From assembly GCA_937894465.1 (NCBI GenBank), contig CALCRE010000018.1, forward strand, positions 1 to 29,948: a stretch of 29,948 nucleotides of DNA, given 5' to 3'. The translations under genes were made by a program, and so were the position numbers. The notes under the pieces were generated by a model. That model was given only the letters and a program-made list of their open reading frames with translations, did not search any database and was not told the DNA's origin. Of this stretch, positions 9,723 through 17,672 are shown one piece after another. Source of the stretch: an uncultured Clostridia bacterium. GTDB taxonomy: Bacteria > Bacillota > Clostridia > JAAYHZ01. Each line of letters starts with the position of its first letter. The first letter of the stretch is position 1.

Positions 9723-11171
9723 TTACTCGTTACGCCACTTTCCGGGGACGATCACTCCGATCATTGTAAAGAGCTCCAATCTTCCTAACAACATTAACAA
9801 GGAAAGAACCCATTTGTTAAAGTCGTTGTATACACTGTAAGAAAAAGAGGGTCCCACCGCGTCCATTCCGGGACCGATGTTTCCAATAGCCGATGCAACC
9901 GAACTCACAGCAGTGAGAAAGCTCACCCCTTGAGTTGAAACAATCAATGTGCCGGCTAAAAAAACCAAGACATACAAAAATGTAAATGCGGTAATACCTA
10001 ACAAAGTGTCCTCCGGTACCGTTTTATCCCCTACCTTTACGGGAATGACGGCACGAGGGTGAAAAATCTTGCTGATTTCCCTTTTAACGAGCTTTAACAA
10101 TACCAGGATTCTAATGTTTTTAATACCACCGGCTGTTGATCCTGCACATCCGCCGATAAACATCAATGCCAAGAGTATCAGCTTGGAAAATGTGGACCAT
10201 TGATCATAGTCCACTGTTGTATAACCTGTTGTGGTGATGATGGAGCTGACTTGAAAATAGGCGTCTCTTAAGGATAATCCCAATCCGGACGTATTCCGTA
10301 AAAACAAATCCGCAGCAACAAGCAATGTGGATCCGAGAACAATAAACAAATACAGTCGAAGCTCTTGATCCTTGATGACATCTCGCCATTTGTTCTTGTA
10401 CAAGGCATAATACAATGAAAAATTGACACCGGAAAACATCATGAATACGCCGATGACCATGTGAATGTAGGTACTGTCATATGCTCCCACACTGGCTTGT
10501 CTGGATGAAAAACCTCCGGTTCCCACCGTACCGAATGTATGAACGCAAGCATCGTAAAAGGACATTCCTCCTAATAACAATAAAACAAGGGGCAATAAAG
10601 AAAACACTCCGTAAGTAATGTATAACATCCTGGCAGTATCCCTCATTTTGGGCATAATCTTGTCGGTGACAGGACCGGTGGTTTCCGCCTTATAAATCTG
10701 CAGACCGCTGATACCCATCGCCGGTAACAGCGCTAATGTAAATACCAGAATACCCATACCGCCAATCCAGTTGGTAAAAGCTCTCCAAAACAAATTTCCT
10801 TTTGGCATGGCTTCCACATCGTTTAAAATCGTGGCTCCGGTTGTGGTAAATCCGGAAACCGATTCAAAAAAGGCATTCGTGACAGAAGGAATGCTTCCCG
10901 AAAACACAAAAGGCAAACTACCGAAAAAGGAAACCATAATCCATCCGACGGTGACAATCACCATTCCTTCCCTTGCATGCAGCCTTTTATCTTCCGGCTT
11001 GACAAGGGACATTAATGAACCTACCACAAGGAGGATCAGCATGGTATATACAAATGACATGATATCCTTTTGATCTTTGTATACGATTGCCGCGATCAAG
11101 GAAGGGATCATCAACAAGGCTTCAATACTAAAGAGTTTTCCCAAAACCCTTGTAACGATTGCGTAATTCAT
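9723..11171 (-). CDS. trkH: TrkH-family potassium uptake membrane protein
   Basis: TrkH (KtrB/TrkG family) is the K+-translocating membrane subunit. The product, about 482 residues from the chosen start, has roughly ten hydrophobic segments and the expected pore-loop pieces: FTTTGATIL after the first pair, FGTVGTGGFS in the second, ITTTGYTTVDY in the third and AIGNIGPG in the fourth, each with the selectivity-filter glycine. The start at ATG 11171 is chosen because AGGAGGG lies just upstream; the further ATG at 11189 would put that site inside the coding region. The start lies 44 bp inside trkA, which suggests translational coupling with its regulatory partner. Confidence 0.94.
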   Translation of the reverse strand: MNYAIVTRVLGKLFSIEALLMIPSLIAAIVYKDQKDIMSFVYTMLILLVVGSLMSLVKPEDKRLHAREGMVIVTVGWIMVSFFGSLPFVFSGSIPSVTNAFFESVSGFTTTGATILNDVEAMPKGNLFWRAFTNWIGGMGILVFTLALLPAMGISGLQIYKAETTGPVTDKIMPKMRDTARMLYITYGVFSLLPLVLLLLGGMSFYDACVHTFGTVGTGGFSSRQASVGAYDSTYIHMVIGVFMMFSGVNFSLYYALYKNKWRDVIKDQELRLYLFIVLGSTLLVAADLFLRNTSGLGLSLRDAYFQVSSIITTTGYTTVDYDQWSTFSKLILLALMFIGGCAGSTAGGIKNIRILVLLKLVKREISKIFHPRAVIPVKVGDKTVPEDTLLGITAFTFLYVLVFLAGTLIVSTQGVSFLTAVSSVASAIGNIGPGMDAVGPSFSYSVYNDFNKWVLSLLMLLGRLELFTMIGVIVPGKWRNE

Positions 11172-12531
11172 GGAATCTCCCTCCTGCATTGCTCTTTAAA
11201 AACACGTCCAACTTGCTTAGATCGGATGTCAAACAAAATATGATGATCCGATTGCCGGCTTGTATGACCGATTGGCCGTTTGGAACCAATATTTCTTTAT
11301 CCCGCACGATGGCACCGATGATGATTCCCTTGCTCAACCCTAAATCTGCCAGCTTCTTTCCTACAATAGGCATACTTTCGTCTACGATGACTTCGGTGAC
11401 CTCGGCTTGCCCGCCCAAAAGGACTGAAACCGAAACAATTTTACCGCCTCTGATGATTTTCAATATCTGACCTGCTGTAACATTCACGGGATTGATTGCA
11501 AAATCGATACCCAATTTATCAATAAGCTGTTCGTATCCAGGGCGACTGAACTTGGCAATGATCTTATTCACACCTTCTTGCTTTGCCATGAGAGACATTA
11601 AAAGGTTTTGCTCATCAAAACCGGTTGCACCGATAAATGCATCCATCGACGCCATGTCTTCTTCCTCTAGCAAAGTCAAATCAGTTCCGTCCCCTTTGAT
11701 CACCAATACTCTTTTGTCCAGCTTCTCAGAAAGATAATGACAACGGGCTTCGTTTTGCTCTATGATTCTCACCGACAAATCCAAGGACATCATTTGCTTG
11801 GCGATGTAGTAGCCGAGCTTTCCACCGCCCATAATCATGACTCTTTTTACTTGTTTATCCGATACATTAAGCTTGTATCGACCCACAAAGCTGTCAATGG
11901 ATTCACTTTTACCGATGATATATAAAAAATCATCCTCTTCCAGGACAGTCATACCATTAGGAACAATGGTTTCTCCATCTCTCATAATGGCCGTGATCAG
12001 CAAACCGTTGAGATTCTCCAAATCCATGATCTTCTTTCCGATAAATTCCTTTACAAATAGGACGGGAAAGTCAATGAGCTGAACTTCACCGCCTGCATAA
12101 TCACCTGAATAGAATTTATATCGTTTGGAAAGATAGCGCACTATTTCATTGGCGGTAGCCAAATCAGGGTTGACAATATAGTCCATACCCAAATGTTTTT
12201 TAAAAGAATCCAATTGCTCCATATATTCCGGATTACGAATTCTGGCAATTGTTTTTTTACATCCGAGATTCTTAGCAAGCGTACATACTATGGTGTTGAT
12301 TTCATCATTGCCTGTGCAGGCTACCACGAAATCATATGTGTTGATATCAATACTTTTCAGCCCTTGTACTTCGAGGCCATTTGCCTTAACGGTCAGCACA
12401 TCCAAGTGTTCGTTAATCTTGTCGATAACCGTCTGATTGGAGTCCATCAACAAAACGTCTATTCCCCTGCCGGTAAGAGATTCGGCTAATTTAAATCCCA
12501 ACTTACCCGCTCCGATGATTGCAACCTTCAT
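11128..12531 (-). CDS. trkA: Trk system potassium transporter regulatory protein TrkA
   Basis: This 467-residue cytosolic NAD-binding protein gates TrkH. It has two tandem RCK units: the first begins with the Rossmann motif GAGKLGFKLAESL (about 7-19) and ends in an RCK-C domain near residue 220; the second begins GGGKLGYYIAKQM (about 235-247) and ends in another RCK-C domain. The length is normal for two-unit TrkA. ATG is preceded by AAGGTGAAATC. It overlaps trkH by 44 bp. A promoter and a stable hairpin lie in the 110-bp leader, so attenuation is possible. No c-di-AMP riboswitch of the ydaO type fits in this short leader. Confidence 0.95.
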   Translation of the reverse strand: MKVAIIGAGKLGFKLAESLTGRGIDVLLMDSNQTVIDKINEHLDVLTVKANGLEVQGLKSIDINTYDFVVACTGNDEINTIVCTLAKNLGCKKTIARIRNPEYMEQLDSFKKHLGMDYIVNPDLATANEIVRYLSKRYKFYSGDYAGGEVQLIDFPVLFVKEFIGKKIMDLENLNGLLITAIMRDGETIVPNGMTVLEEDDFLYIIGKSESIDSFVGRYKLNVSDKQVKRVMIMGGGKLGYYIAKQMMSLDLSVRIIEQNEARCHYLSEKLDKRVLVIKGDGTDLTLLEEEDMASMDAFIGATGFDEQNLLMSLMAKQEGVNKIIAKFSRPGYEQLIDKLGIDFAINPVNVTAGQILKIIRGGKIVSVSVLLGGQAEVTEVIVDESMPIVGKKLADLGLSKGIIIGAIVRDKEILVPNGQSVIQAGNRIIIFCLTSDLSKLDVFLKSNAGGRFHELRNRYKGFGKTL

Positions 12532-12564
12532 GATTTCACCTTTATTTCTTTTAAAAATTCTTAA

Positions 12565-12602
12565 AGCCGAAGGTCGGATTGAAATCTCACCGACCTCCGG
12601 CT
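12565..12602 (-). terminator. strong hairpin between the amidohydrolase gene and trkA
   Basis: On the minus strand AGCCGGAGGTCGG pairs with CCGACCTTCGGCT (one mismatch), followed by TTAAGAATTTTT. It could end the transcript of the upstream amidohydrolase gene. Because the likely trkA promoter lies upstream of it, it would also be part of the trkA leader. The U-tract is interrupted, so efficiency is uncertain. Confidence 0.65.
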
Positions 12603-12610
12603 GTCAGCCG

Positions 12611-12640
12611 ATTATATCACAAAAATTACGCTCCTCACAA
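12611..12640 (-). promoter_or_regulatory. putative promoter for trkA-trkH
   Basis: On the minus strand TTGTGA (12635-12640), an 18-bp spacer and TATAAT (12611-12616). Transcription would start just before the hairpin at 12565-12602, leaving a leader of about 75 nt. Confidence 0.55.
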
Positions 12641-12662
12641 CGCTAGCCGGATTAAATGTGCG

Positions 12663-13454
12663 TTAAGTCATGTTAAGAAGCGCTGCACCATTGTTCCATA
12701 ATATATCTTGCCTTTGTTCATCCGAAATATCCGCCGAAAAAAGCGCACCGATGTAATATGTGTAAGAAAACCAAGGTATATCACATCCAAACAAAATCTT
12801 TTTCGATCCGCAAACGGAAACCATCTCTTCCAAAGCACCTCTTTTAACAAGAACCGCCGTCAACTCAGGATAAAAGTTTTCGTAGGAAAGAGCTAATCGT
12901 GCTGTAAAGTCCCATCGGTCAAAAAAGCAATGTCCTCCGATGAGCTTAAGGTTTTTGTATCTTTTTAAAACATTTTCGTAAGGTTCCTCCAACCCCCTCC
13001 ATGTGTGGCCTAAGACCGGCAAACCATGAATATCGGCATATTCCAAATAAGGTTCATTCAACGGATGATCCGGTCTTATACCGGAATAGGAAGGATGTAG
13101 CTTAAAACCTGCAAAATGCTCCCGGTTGGCTTCAAACAATGCAATGTCTTTTTTAAAGTCGCAGTGTCTGGAAAACACTGTCATGTACAGTTTGAATCGA
13201 CCCGGGTATCGCTTGCATATTTCAATTTCATCGTGAATAAAACGGTTACCCATGGTAAGGTCATTGTGACCGGAGAACAATGTGCACCGCACATTGGATT
13301 GATCCATCAGATACAACATCTTTTCAGCCGACCCAAAAGGCATATAGGAGTTGACCAGGTTTCCCATGTGAGCATGAAAATCCAACACCTTGTAGCCGGA
13401 TACGCCGCCCGGTTTGATATATTCTTGAGCCATCAAGGAATCTTTATTAATCAT
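12663..13454 (-). CDS. amidohydrolase family protein, metal ligands intact
   Basis: This 263-residue TIM-barrel protein is of the amidohydrolase-2 type. The expected ligands are all visible: HAH in LDFHAHMG (His27, His29), Lys118 in GFKLHPSY, His150 in VLGHTW, His175 in GGHCFFD and Asp225 in LFGCDIPW. The family includes metal-dependent hydrolases and decarboxylases, and the substrate cannot be read from the sequence. The start ATG at 13454 has GGAGGT upstream and overlaps the end of the preceding amidohydrolase-like gene by 8 bp. Third gene of an operon with a DegT-type aminotransferase and a paralogue that lacks the ligands. The role is unknown. Confidence 0.85.
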   Translation of the reverse strand: MINKDSLMAQEYIKPGGVSGYKVLDFHAHMGNLVNSYMPFGSAEKMLYLMDQSNVRCTLFSGHNDLTMGNRFIHDEIEICKRYPGRFKLYMTVFSRHCDFKKDIALFEANREHFAGFKLHPSYSGIRPDHPLNEPYLEYADIHGLPVLGHTWRGLEEPYENVLKRYKNLKLIGGHCFFDRWDFTARLALSYENFYPELTAVLVKRGALEEMVSVCGSKKILFGCDIPWFSYTYYIGALFSADISDEQRQDILWNNGAALLNMT

Positions 13455-14205
13455 ACCGTATACCTCCTATGATCCGCTCCATATTGATATAGGCGATATT
13501 TTCCTTGTCTTTCTCACTGATATTCGCCTTTAGCACCTGCAACATTCCTGCACCGAAATAGGAATCGGAATAACCGCTACCAAACAACAATCGATGCGAC
13601 CCCTTCCACTGTATGAAGTCCTCTAAGCCCCCTGCAGTGATCACTTGGGATAAATCCAGATACACATTTTCATATTTACGCACCAACGGTCTCAAATAGC
13701 GGTCATTCGGCCATATATTGTCATAGGTAAGAATGACCGTCAGTTTGGGAAAGCAGTCCAGTATGTCTGCCAAATCATCCAATGAATACCCGCCGGCAGT
13801 GCTTATAAATACCGGAACATTGCACCTGCAAGCCTTTTCAAAATAATCTTCCAAAACATAAGGCTTCTTGGAAAATCGGTGATAAGAAGGAGAAATACGC
13901 CACCCGATAATATGATCTTGCTTCATGGACTTTAACAGTTGATCCGGACCCTGGATCTCTTCAGTATCCGAAGGGACTAAGGACCAGCAACCATATAGTC
14001 TCGGATTGTCCTTGACATCTAAAGAAACCATGCAGTTTCCTGTGGCAATATCCGCGCCGTGCAATTGTTCTTTTCTATAAACAACTGCTTTATGGATTCC
14101 TGCTTTGTCCATGTCCTTCAACACTTGCTCTACGTCATCCACCGGCATGAAGGGATTTTTGTCACCGATGACCCCGTAGCTTACATTGCAATCAAAAAAA
14201 TACAT
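13447..14205 (-). CDS. amidohydrolase-like protein lacking metal ligands
   Basis: The 252 residues match the fold and length of the next gene's product, with blocks in the same order: FFDCNVSYG at the start, GWRISPSYHRF, PVFISTAGGYS, VILTYDNIW and LLFGSGYSD. At each place where amidohydrolase-2 proteins carry a ligand, another residue stands: CNV instead of HxH, no His in FISTAGG or LTYDN, and Gly in place of the Asp of FGSD/FGCD. The protein is therefore probably not a metal hydrolase. It may be a regulatory or structural partner of the active paralogue. ATG has GGGAGG upstream; the gene starts 16 bp after the aminotransferase and overlaps the active paralogue by 8 bp. Confidence 0.78.
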   Translation of the reverse strand: MYFFDCNVSYGVIGDKNPFMPVDDVEQVLKDMDKAGIHKAVVYRKEQLHGADIATGNCMVSLDVKDNPRLYGCWSLVPSDTEEIQGPDQLLKSMKQDHIIGWRISPSYHRFSKKPYVLEDYFEKACRCNVPVFISTAGGYSLDDLADILDCFPKLTVILTYDNIWPNDRYLRPLVRKYENVYLDLSQVITAGGLEDFIQWKGSHRLLFGSGYSDSYFGAGMLQVLKANISEKDKENIAYINMERIIGGIRYD

Positions 14206-14221
14206 GAGAAAGCCTCCCTTT

Positions 14222-15391
14222 TTAACCTAACCGGTCAGCCGCTGCAAGAATCTGATTTGCTTTTGTTTGTAGTTCCTCTTGTGTCCATTGGATATTGATA
14301 CTCACATACACTGTTCTTTTTAAAATGTCCAGTGTAACAGGGCACATATCCTTTGTGTAATTTGATCTCAAACCACTGTTTTGTTTGAAATAGAAAGGAT
14401 TCATGTCCATGTGATGCCCGCCTTTTTTGTTCAGCACCGGATCCCAATTGGAATATACATGCTTTCCGCTGTCGATGGGTAACGAACCGGATACATCCTT
14501 TGCAAAAGCTCTGGCCTTTTCCTCGTTGGGGAATGTAAATGACAATGTGGTTCCACAATCACCTCTCGGGTCATTAGAACGCGTTAATGTAATATTTTTG
14601 TGACCTTGCACCTTTTCAGCAAGAAAAGCTTTCAAAGATCTCAAGTCAGCCAATATTCCATCTAGTCGTTGCAGTTGGACCCTGAGAATAGCACCGGTAA
14701 TTTCACTGACCCTGAATTGACTTCCGATGAAAGGGGTTTCTTGGATTTCCGATATGAAAGGTCTGAATGTGGCTCCGGCATCATGATAAAGCAATGCTCT
14801 CTCATAGACTTTTCGATCGTCAGTGACCACACCACCACCCTCTCCGGCACTGATGTTTTTGTAATAATTAAAGCTGTATGCACCGGCATGCCCGATGCTT
14901 CCTAGCCTTTTTCCTTTATAGGATCCACCAACCGCTTGGCATGCATCCTCCAACACCTTTACACCGTTTTTTGCGGCAATGGTATTGATTTTATCCATAT
15001 TACAGGGGAATCCCATGATATGTACCGGTATTACGGCCTTTACATCTCCGGTGATTTTCCTTTCAAAATCATCGGGATCCAATGTCATGGTATCGTCGAT
15101 CTCGGCAATGACCGGAATGGCACCCACCATGAGAACTGCAGTAGCCGTAGCCATAAACGTATAACCCGGTACAATGACCTCATCCCCCGGGCCAATTTCC
15201 AAACCGGCCAAAGCACAAGCTAATGCACCGGTTCCTCCTGAAACACAAAGACTGTATTTCGTACCGCATTTTTGTGCCCATTCTTTTTCAAAGTTTTCTG
15301 TTTCTTTGTTGCCGGTATTGACCCTGAATAAATTTTTGGAGCGAATGACACGTGCCACCGCTTCAATTTCTTCCTCACCGATTCTATGCAT
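14222..15391 (-). CDS. DegT/DnrJ/EryC1/StrS-family aminotransferase
   Basis: This is a PLP-dependent fold-type I aminotransferase of 389 residues. Visible motifs: SGGTGAL (51-57, phosphate binding), GDEVIVPGYTF (69-79), LEDACQAVGG (147-156, Asp149 for the PLP ring) and SFNYYKNISAGEGG (173-186) with the Schiff-base Lys178. The family aminates keto-sugars or keto-cyclitols, usually with glutamate or glutamine as donor. No nucleotide-sugar genes are nearby; instead two amidohydrolase-type genes follow at once, so the substrate is open. GAGGTGATTGT precedes the ATG at 15391, and an extended -10 promoter lies at about 15436. First gene of the three-gene operon. Confidence 0.92.
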   Translation of the reverse strand: MHRIGEEEIEAVARVIRSKNLFRVNTGNKETENFEKEWAQKCGTKYSLCVSGGTGALACALAGLEIGPGDEVIVPGYTFMATATAVLMVGAIPVIAEIDDTMTLDPDDFERKITGDVKAVIPVHIMGFPCNMDKINTIAAKNGVKVLEDACQAVGGSYKGKRLGSIGHAGAYSFNYYKNISAGEGGGVVTDDRKVYERALLYHDAGATFRPFISEIQETPFIGSQFRVSEITGAILRVQLQRLDGILADLRSLKAFLAEKVQGHKNITLTRSNDPRGDCGTTLSFTFPNEEKARAFAKDVSGSLPIDSGKHVYSNWDPVLNKKGGHHMDMNPFYFKQNSGLRSNYTKDMCPVTLDILKRTVYVSINIQWTQEELQTKANQILAAADRLG

Positions 15392-15435
15392 ACAATCACC
15401 TCATATAAATGGAATTGGAATAATATCATAGGTTA

Positions 15436-15444
15436 ATTATACCA
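15436..15444 (-). promoter_or_regulatory. extended -10 promoter for the aminotransferase operon
   Basis: The minus strand reads TGGTATAAT (TATAAT at 15436-15441), an extended -10 element. No good -35 hexamer stands 16-18 bp upstream. It lies 45 bp before the aminotransferase start and partly next to the end of the AI-2E gene. Confidence 0.55.
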
Positions 15445-15464
15445 TGTTTTGGCACGAATAAGAT

Positions 15465-16559
15465 TTAATCAGGGGGATTTTCCAAAGAACAATTTCGACT
15501 TTTCGACACTTGATCTACAATATTCAGGACAATAGCCTTTATGATGGCTGCGACCGGTACAGCCAGGAACATACCCAGGATGCCGGCGATTTTACCGCCT
15601 AACAAAACACTCAAAATGGTGGTCACTTCATGAATACCCACTTTGCTCTTCATCATTCTGGGCGTGATGACACCACCTTCCAATTGTTGAACCACAATAA
15701 AGAACACAATAGCCCAAATCGCTTTTGCAGGGGAAAGAATCAGGGCAACCCCCACAGCCGGTATTGCTCCTATAAAGGGCCCTAACACAGGAATCAGGTT
15801 GGAGATACCGCCAATAATGCCAAGTAACATAGGATACGGAATGCCCATCAACAACAATCCAATCACCTCCACCAGAGCCAATAGCAAAGCCACCAGCACC
15901 TGACCCTGGAAGAAGCTTTTTAACACCACATGAATGTCCTTTAGCGTTTTATGAACAAAAGGTCGGTTTTTACGAGGTACTACCGAATCCACCTTTTGTA
16001 AAAAGAATTCTTTTTCTGCAATGATATAGTAGGTGATAACAAATCCTAATGCTAAATTGATAATGGTTGAAACAATGTTCACCATTCCATCGGCTATTTT
16101 ACCCGTCAACTCCTGTAGCTTCATTTCAAATTCCGGCATCTTATGTTGAATAATATTATTAAATGATTGCCTTATAAATCCATTCATCTCCGATTGGTTG
16201 AATCTGTCCGTCACTGACTTGATCGCCTGTTGAACAGAAGCCAACATATCCGGAAAAGAATTGACAATCCCTTTAAGATCCCGGGTTATCACCGGAATTA
16301 AAAACACTGTAATCAATACCAATAATGAAATAAACGCGACAAAAGAAAGCACAACCGCCAACTTCTTCTTAACAGGATGCTTTCTTCTGATCAAAAACTT
16401 TACAAAGGGATCGATTACATAATACAAGATTAGAGCAATAAAAAGCGGTTTTGCCGTTTCTTTGAGTTCTTGAGCATATTTAATTGTAAAAGCGGCCGTT
16501 ACAATAAAAATTAATGTAACGGCTATAGATAAGATCAGTTTTGCTTTATTGATTTTCAT
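15465..16559 (-). CDS. AI-2E family transporter (PerM/YtvI-like)
   Basis: This 364-residue polytopic membrane protein has the family layout: two N-terminal membrane segments (about 8-48), one near 65-90, a long soluble or amphipathic region (about 95-155), then five or so segments including the conserved GIPYPMLLGIIGGISNLIPVLGPFIGAIPA block (about 230-262) and GGKIAGILGMFLAVPVAA near the end. Family members have been linked to export or sodium-proton exchange; the name does not prove autoinducer transport. ATG has AAAGAG upstream and starts 12 bp after the small YtxH-like gene. Third gene of the PRC-barrel/YtxH-like/permease set. Confidence 0.9.
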   Translation of the reverse strand: MKINKAKLILSIAVTLIFIVTAAFTIKYAQELKETAKPLFIALILYYVIDPFVKFLIRRKHPVKKKLAVVLSFVAFISLLVLITVFLIPVITRDLKGIVNSFPDMLASVQQAIKSVTDRFNQSEMNGFIRQSFNNIIQHKMPEFEMKLQELTGKIADGMVNIVSTIINLALGFVITYYIIAEKEFFLQKVDSVVPRKNRPFVHKTLKDIHVVLKSFFQGQVLVALLLALVEVIGLLLMGIPYPMLLGIIGGISNLIPVLGPFIGAIPAVGVALILSPAKAIWAIVFFIVVQQLEGGVITPRMMKSKVGIHEVTTILSVLLGGKIAGILGMFLAVPVAAIIKAIVLNIVDQVSKSRNCSLENPPD

Positions 16560-16571
16560 TGAATCTCTTTT

Positions 16572-16721
16572 TTATATAATATTTCTAAACATCTTTCCAA
16601 CTTTATTTACCACTCTTTTGGCGTTGGGGGACATACCGCCTCTTGATGTTTGGGATATGATTATACCAACAGCAGAACCCACGATGCTCCCGAACAATAA
16701 TCCTTTGGCAACAGGTCTCAT
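16572..16721 (-). CDS. small YtxH-like membrane protein
   Basis: This 49-codon gene has AAAGGAGGG before its ATG and fits exactly between the PRC-barrel gene (14 bp) and the permease gene (12 bp). The product has one glycine-rich hydrophobic segment (GLLFGSIVGSAVGIIISQ) followed by a basic tail (SPNAKRVVNKVGKMFRNII). This is the plan of YtxH-type proteins, though half their usual length. No function can be assigned beyond a small membrane protein. Confidence 0.75.
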   Translation of the reverse strand: MRPVAKGLLFGSIVGSAVGIIISQTSRGGMSPNAKRVVNKVGKMFRNII

Positions 16722-16735
16722 AATAAACCCTCCTT

Positions 16736-17278
16736 TCAACTATTAGATTCTTTTAATCCGCCGCAGTGGGATATCTCTTCTTCCGAAATTTTATCCAGTA
16801 TGATCATTTCACTGGCAAACTCCACTTGATCCATGAACGGAATAAGCTTCCTGCCGTTATACGCATCTTGTAAAAGCCCGTCGGAAGCTTCGATGGCCTC
16901 AACTGCACCGGTATATAAATTAATGATGATGTCATACACTCGACCGTATTCCTTACCTGTTTTGTTGCATATCTTTTTTCCTTGGTAATTACCCAACATA
17001 TAATTATGATGGTTTCGCTTTACATCCTTCATGGTCATCATTGAGAACTTGGATTTGATCAAAACCTTGTTTTCTAGAATATCAACTATATCGGTAAAAA
17101 GAACGGCAGGTCTTAATTTTGGCAATAAACCCTTTTCCAAGATCAATGCCACCGCCTTTTTTTGATCCAACCCGAATACAATATCCTTCACCGTTCCCGC
17201 AAAGCGGTTCTCTTTAGCGAAGAAAGCTTGTTTTCCTATGATGTTTTTGTAGTTTACCTTTTTTACAGTCTCATTCAT
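16736..17278 (-). CDS. PRC-barrel domain protein (two repeats)
   Basis: About 180 residues hold two PRC-barrel-like units. The first begins IIGKQAFFAKENRFAGTVKD and the second begins GKKICNKTGKEYGRVYDI, each followed by hydrophobic strands such as AVALILEKGLL and AVEAIEASDGLL. PRC-barrel proteins of this kind bind partner proteins or RNA, and some are linked to sporulation, but nothing here shows which. The ATG at 17278 is preferred; an in-frame GTG at 17293 is possible, and neither has a clear ribosome site. It leads the permease group. No clear promoter was found upstream. Confidence 0.78.
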   Translation of the reverse strand: MNETVKKVNYKNIIGKQAFFAKENRFAGTVKDIVFGLDQKKAVALILEKGLLPKLRPAVLFTDIVDILENKVLIKSKFSMMTMKDVKRNHHNYMLGNYQGKKICNKTGKEYGRVYDIIINLYTGAVEAIEASDGLLQDAYNGRKLIPFMDQVEFASEMIILDKISEEEISHCGGLKESNS

Positions 17279-17358
17279 GTTGAAATTTCTCACATTAATT
17301 TATTTGTCTTTATTTTTCCCCGAAGCATTTCATATATTAGTGTCAAAGTTTAAATGTT

Positions 17359-17574
17359 TTATGAGATAATATGAAAAAAGCTTGACCTTCGCAATTTGTT
17401 CTCCTTGAAATTTAAGTAAAAATACAAAAACAAACAAAATACACCTGGAATCTCCACTGTATAGGCCAGCTTACTCACTAAATCAGAGCCAAAAGCAGTG
17501 GTTGCGGCAACAGCAACATTGATGTTTGGGATATTACAAAATGCAAAGCGACATTTATCTTGAATAATTCCGAA
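17359..17574 (-). pseudogene. possible relic of a membrane-protein gene
   Basis: The gap 17294-17672 has no intact gene. On the minus strand one frame stays open for 71 codons without a start codon. Its middle part (NINVAVAATTAFGSDLVSKL, then AYTVEIPGVFCLFLYFYLNF) looks like the last two segments of a transporter, with a basic tail afterwards. A stop codon precedes it directly. It reads like the decayed C-terminal end of a lost gene. I cannot name the family. The rest of the gap holds only the DUF1015 promoter. Confidence 0.4.
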
Positions 17575-17605
17575 TCATCTATGGCTCTATTTAACATCGA
17601 TTTGT

Positions 17606-17634
17606 TTGACATCAAACCGGCAACAGTTTACAAT
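17606..17634 (+). promoter_or_regulatory. sigma-A promoter for the DUF1015 gene
   Basis: TTGACA (17606-17611), a 17-bp spacer and TACAAT (17629-17634), 38 bp before the ATG. The only clear plus-strand promoter in the right two-thirds of the window. Confidence 0.82.
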
Positions 17635-17672
17635 GGAGAGCAAACAAAGAATAAAAGTGTAGAGGAAAACCT

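Noticed and set aside
12663..15391. Nucleotide-sugar or antibiotic biosynthesis cluster around the DegT-type aminotransferase
   Set aside because: No nucleotidylyltransferase, dehydratase or glycosyltransferase is present; only the family name suggests it.
15465..16559. Quorum-sensing autoinducer-2 exporter
   Set aside because: The AI-2E family name does not establish AI-2 transport and no luxS or signalling gene is nearby.
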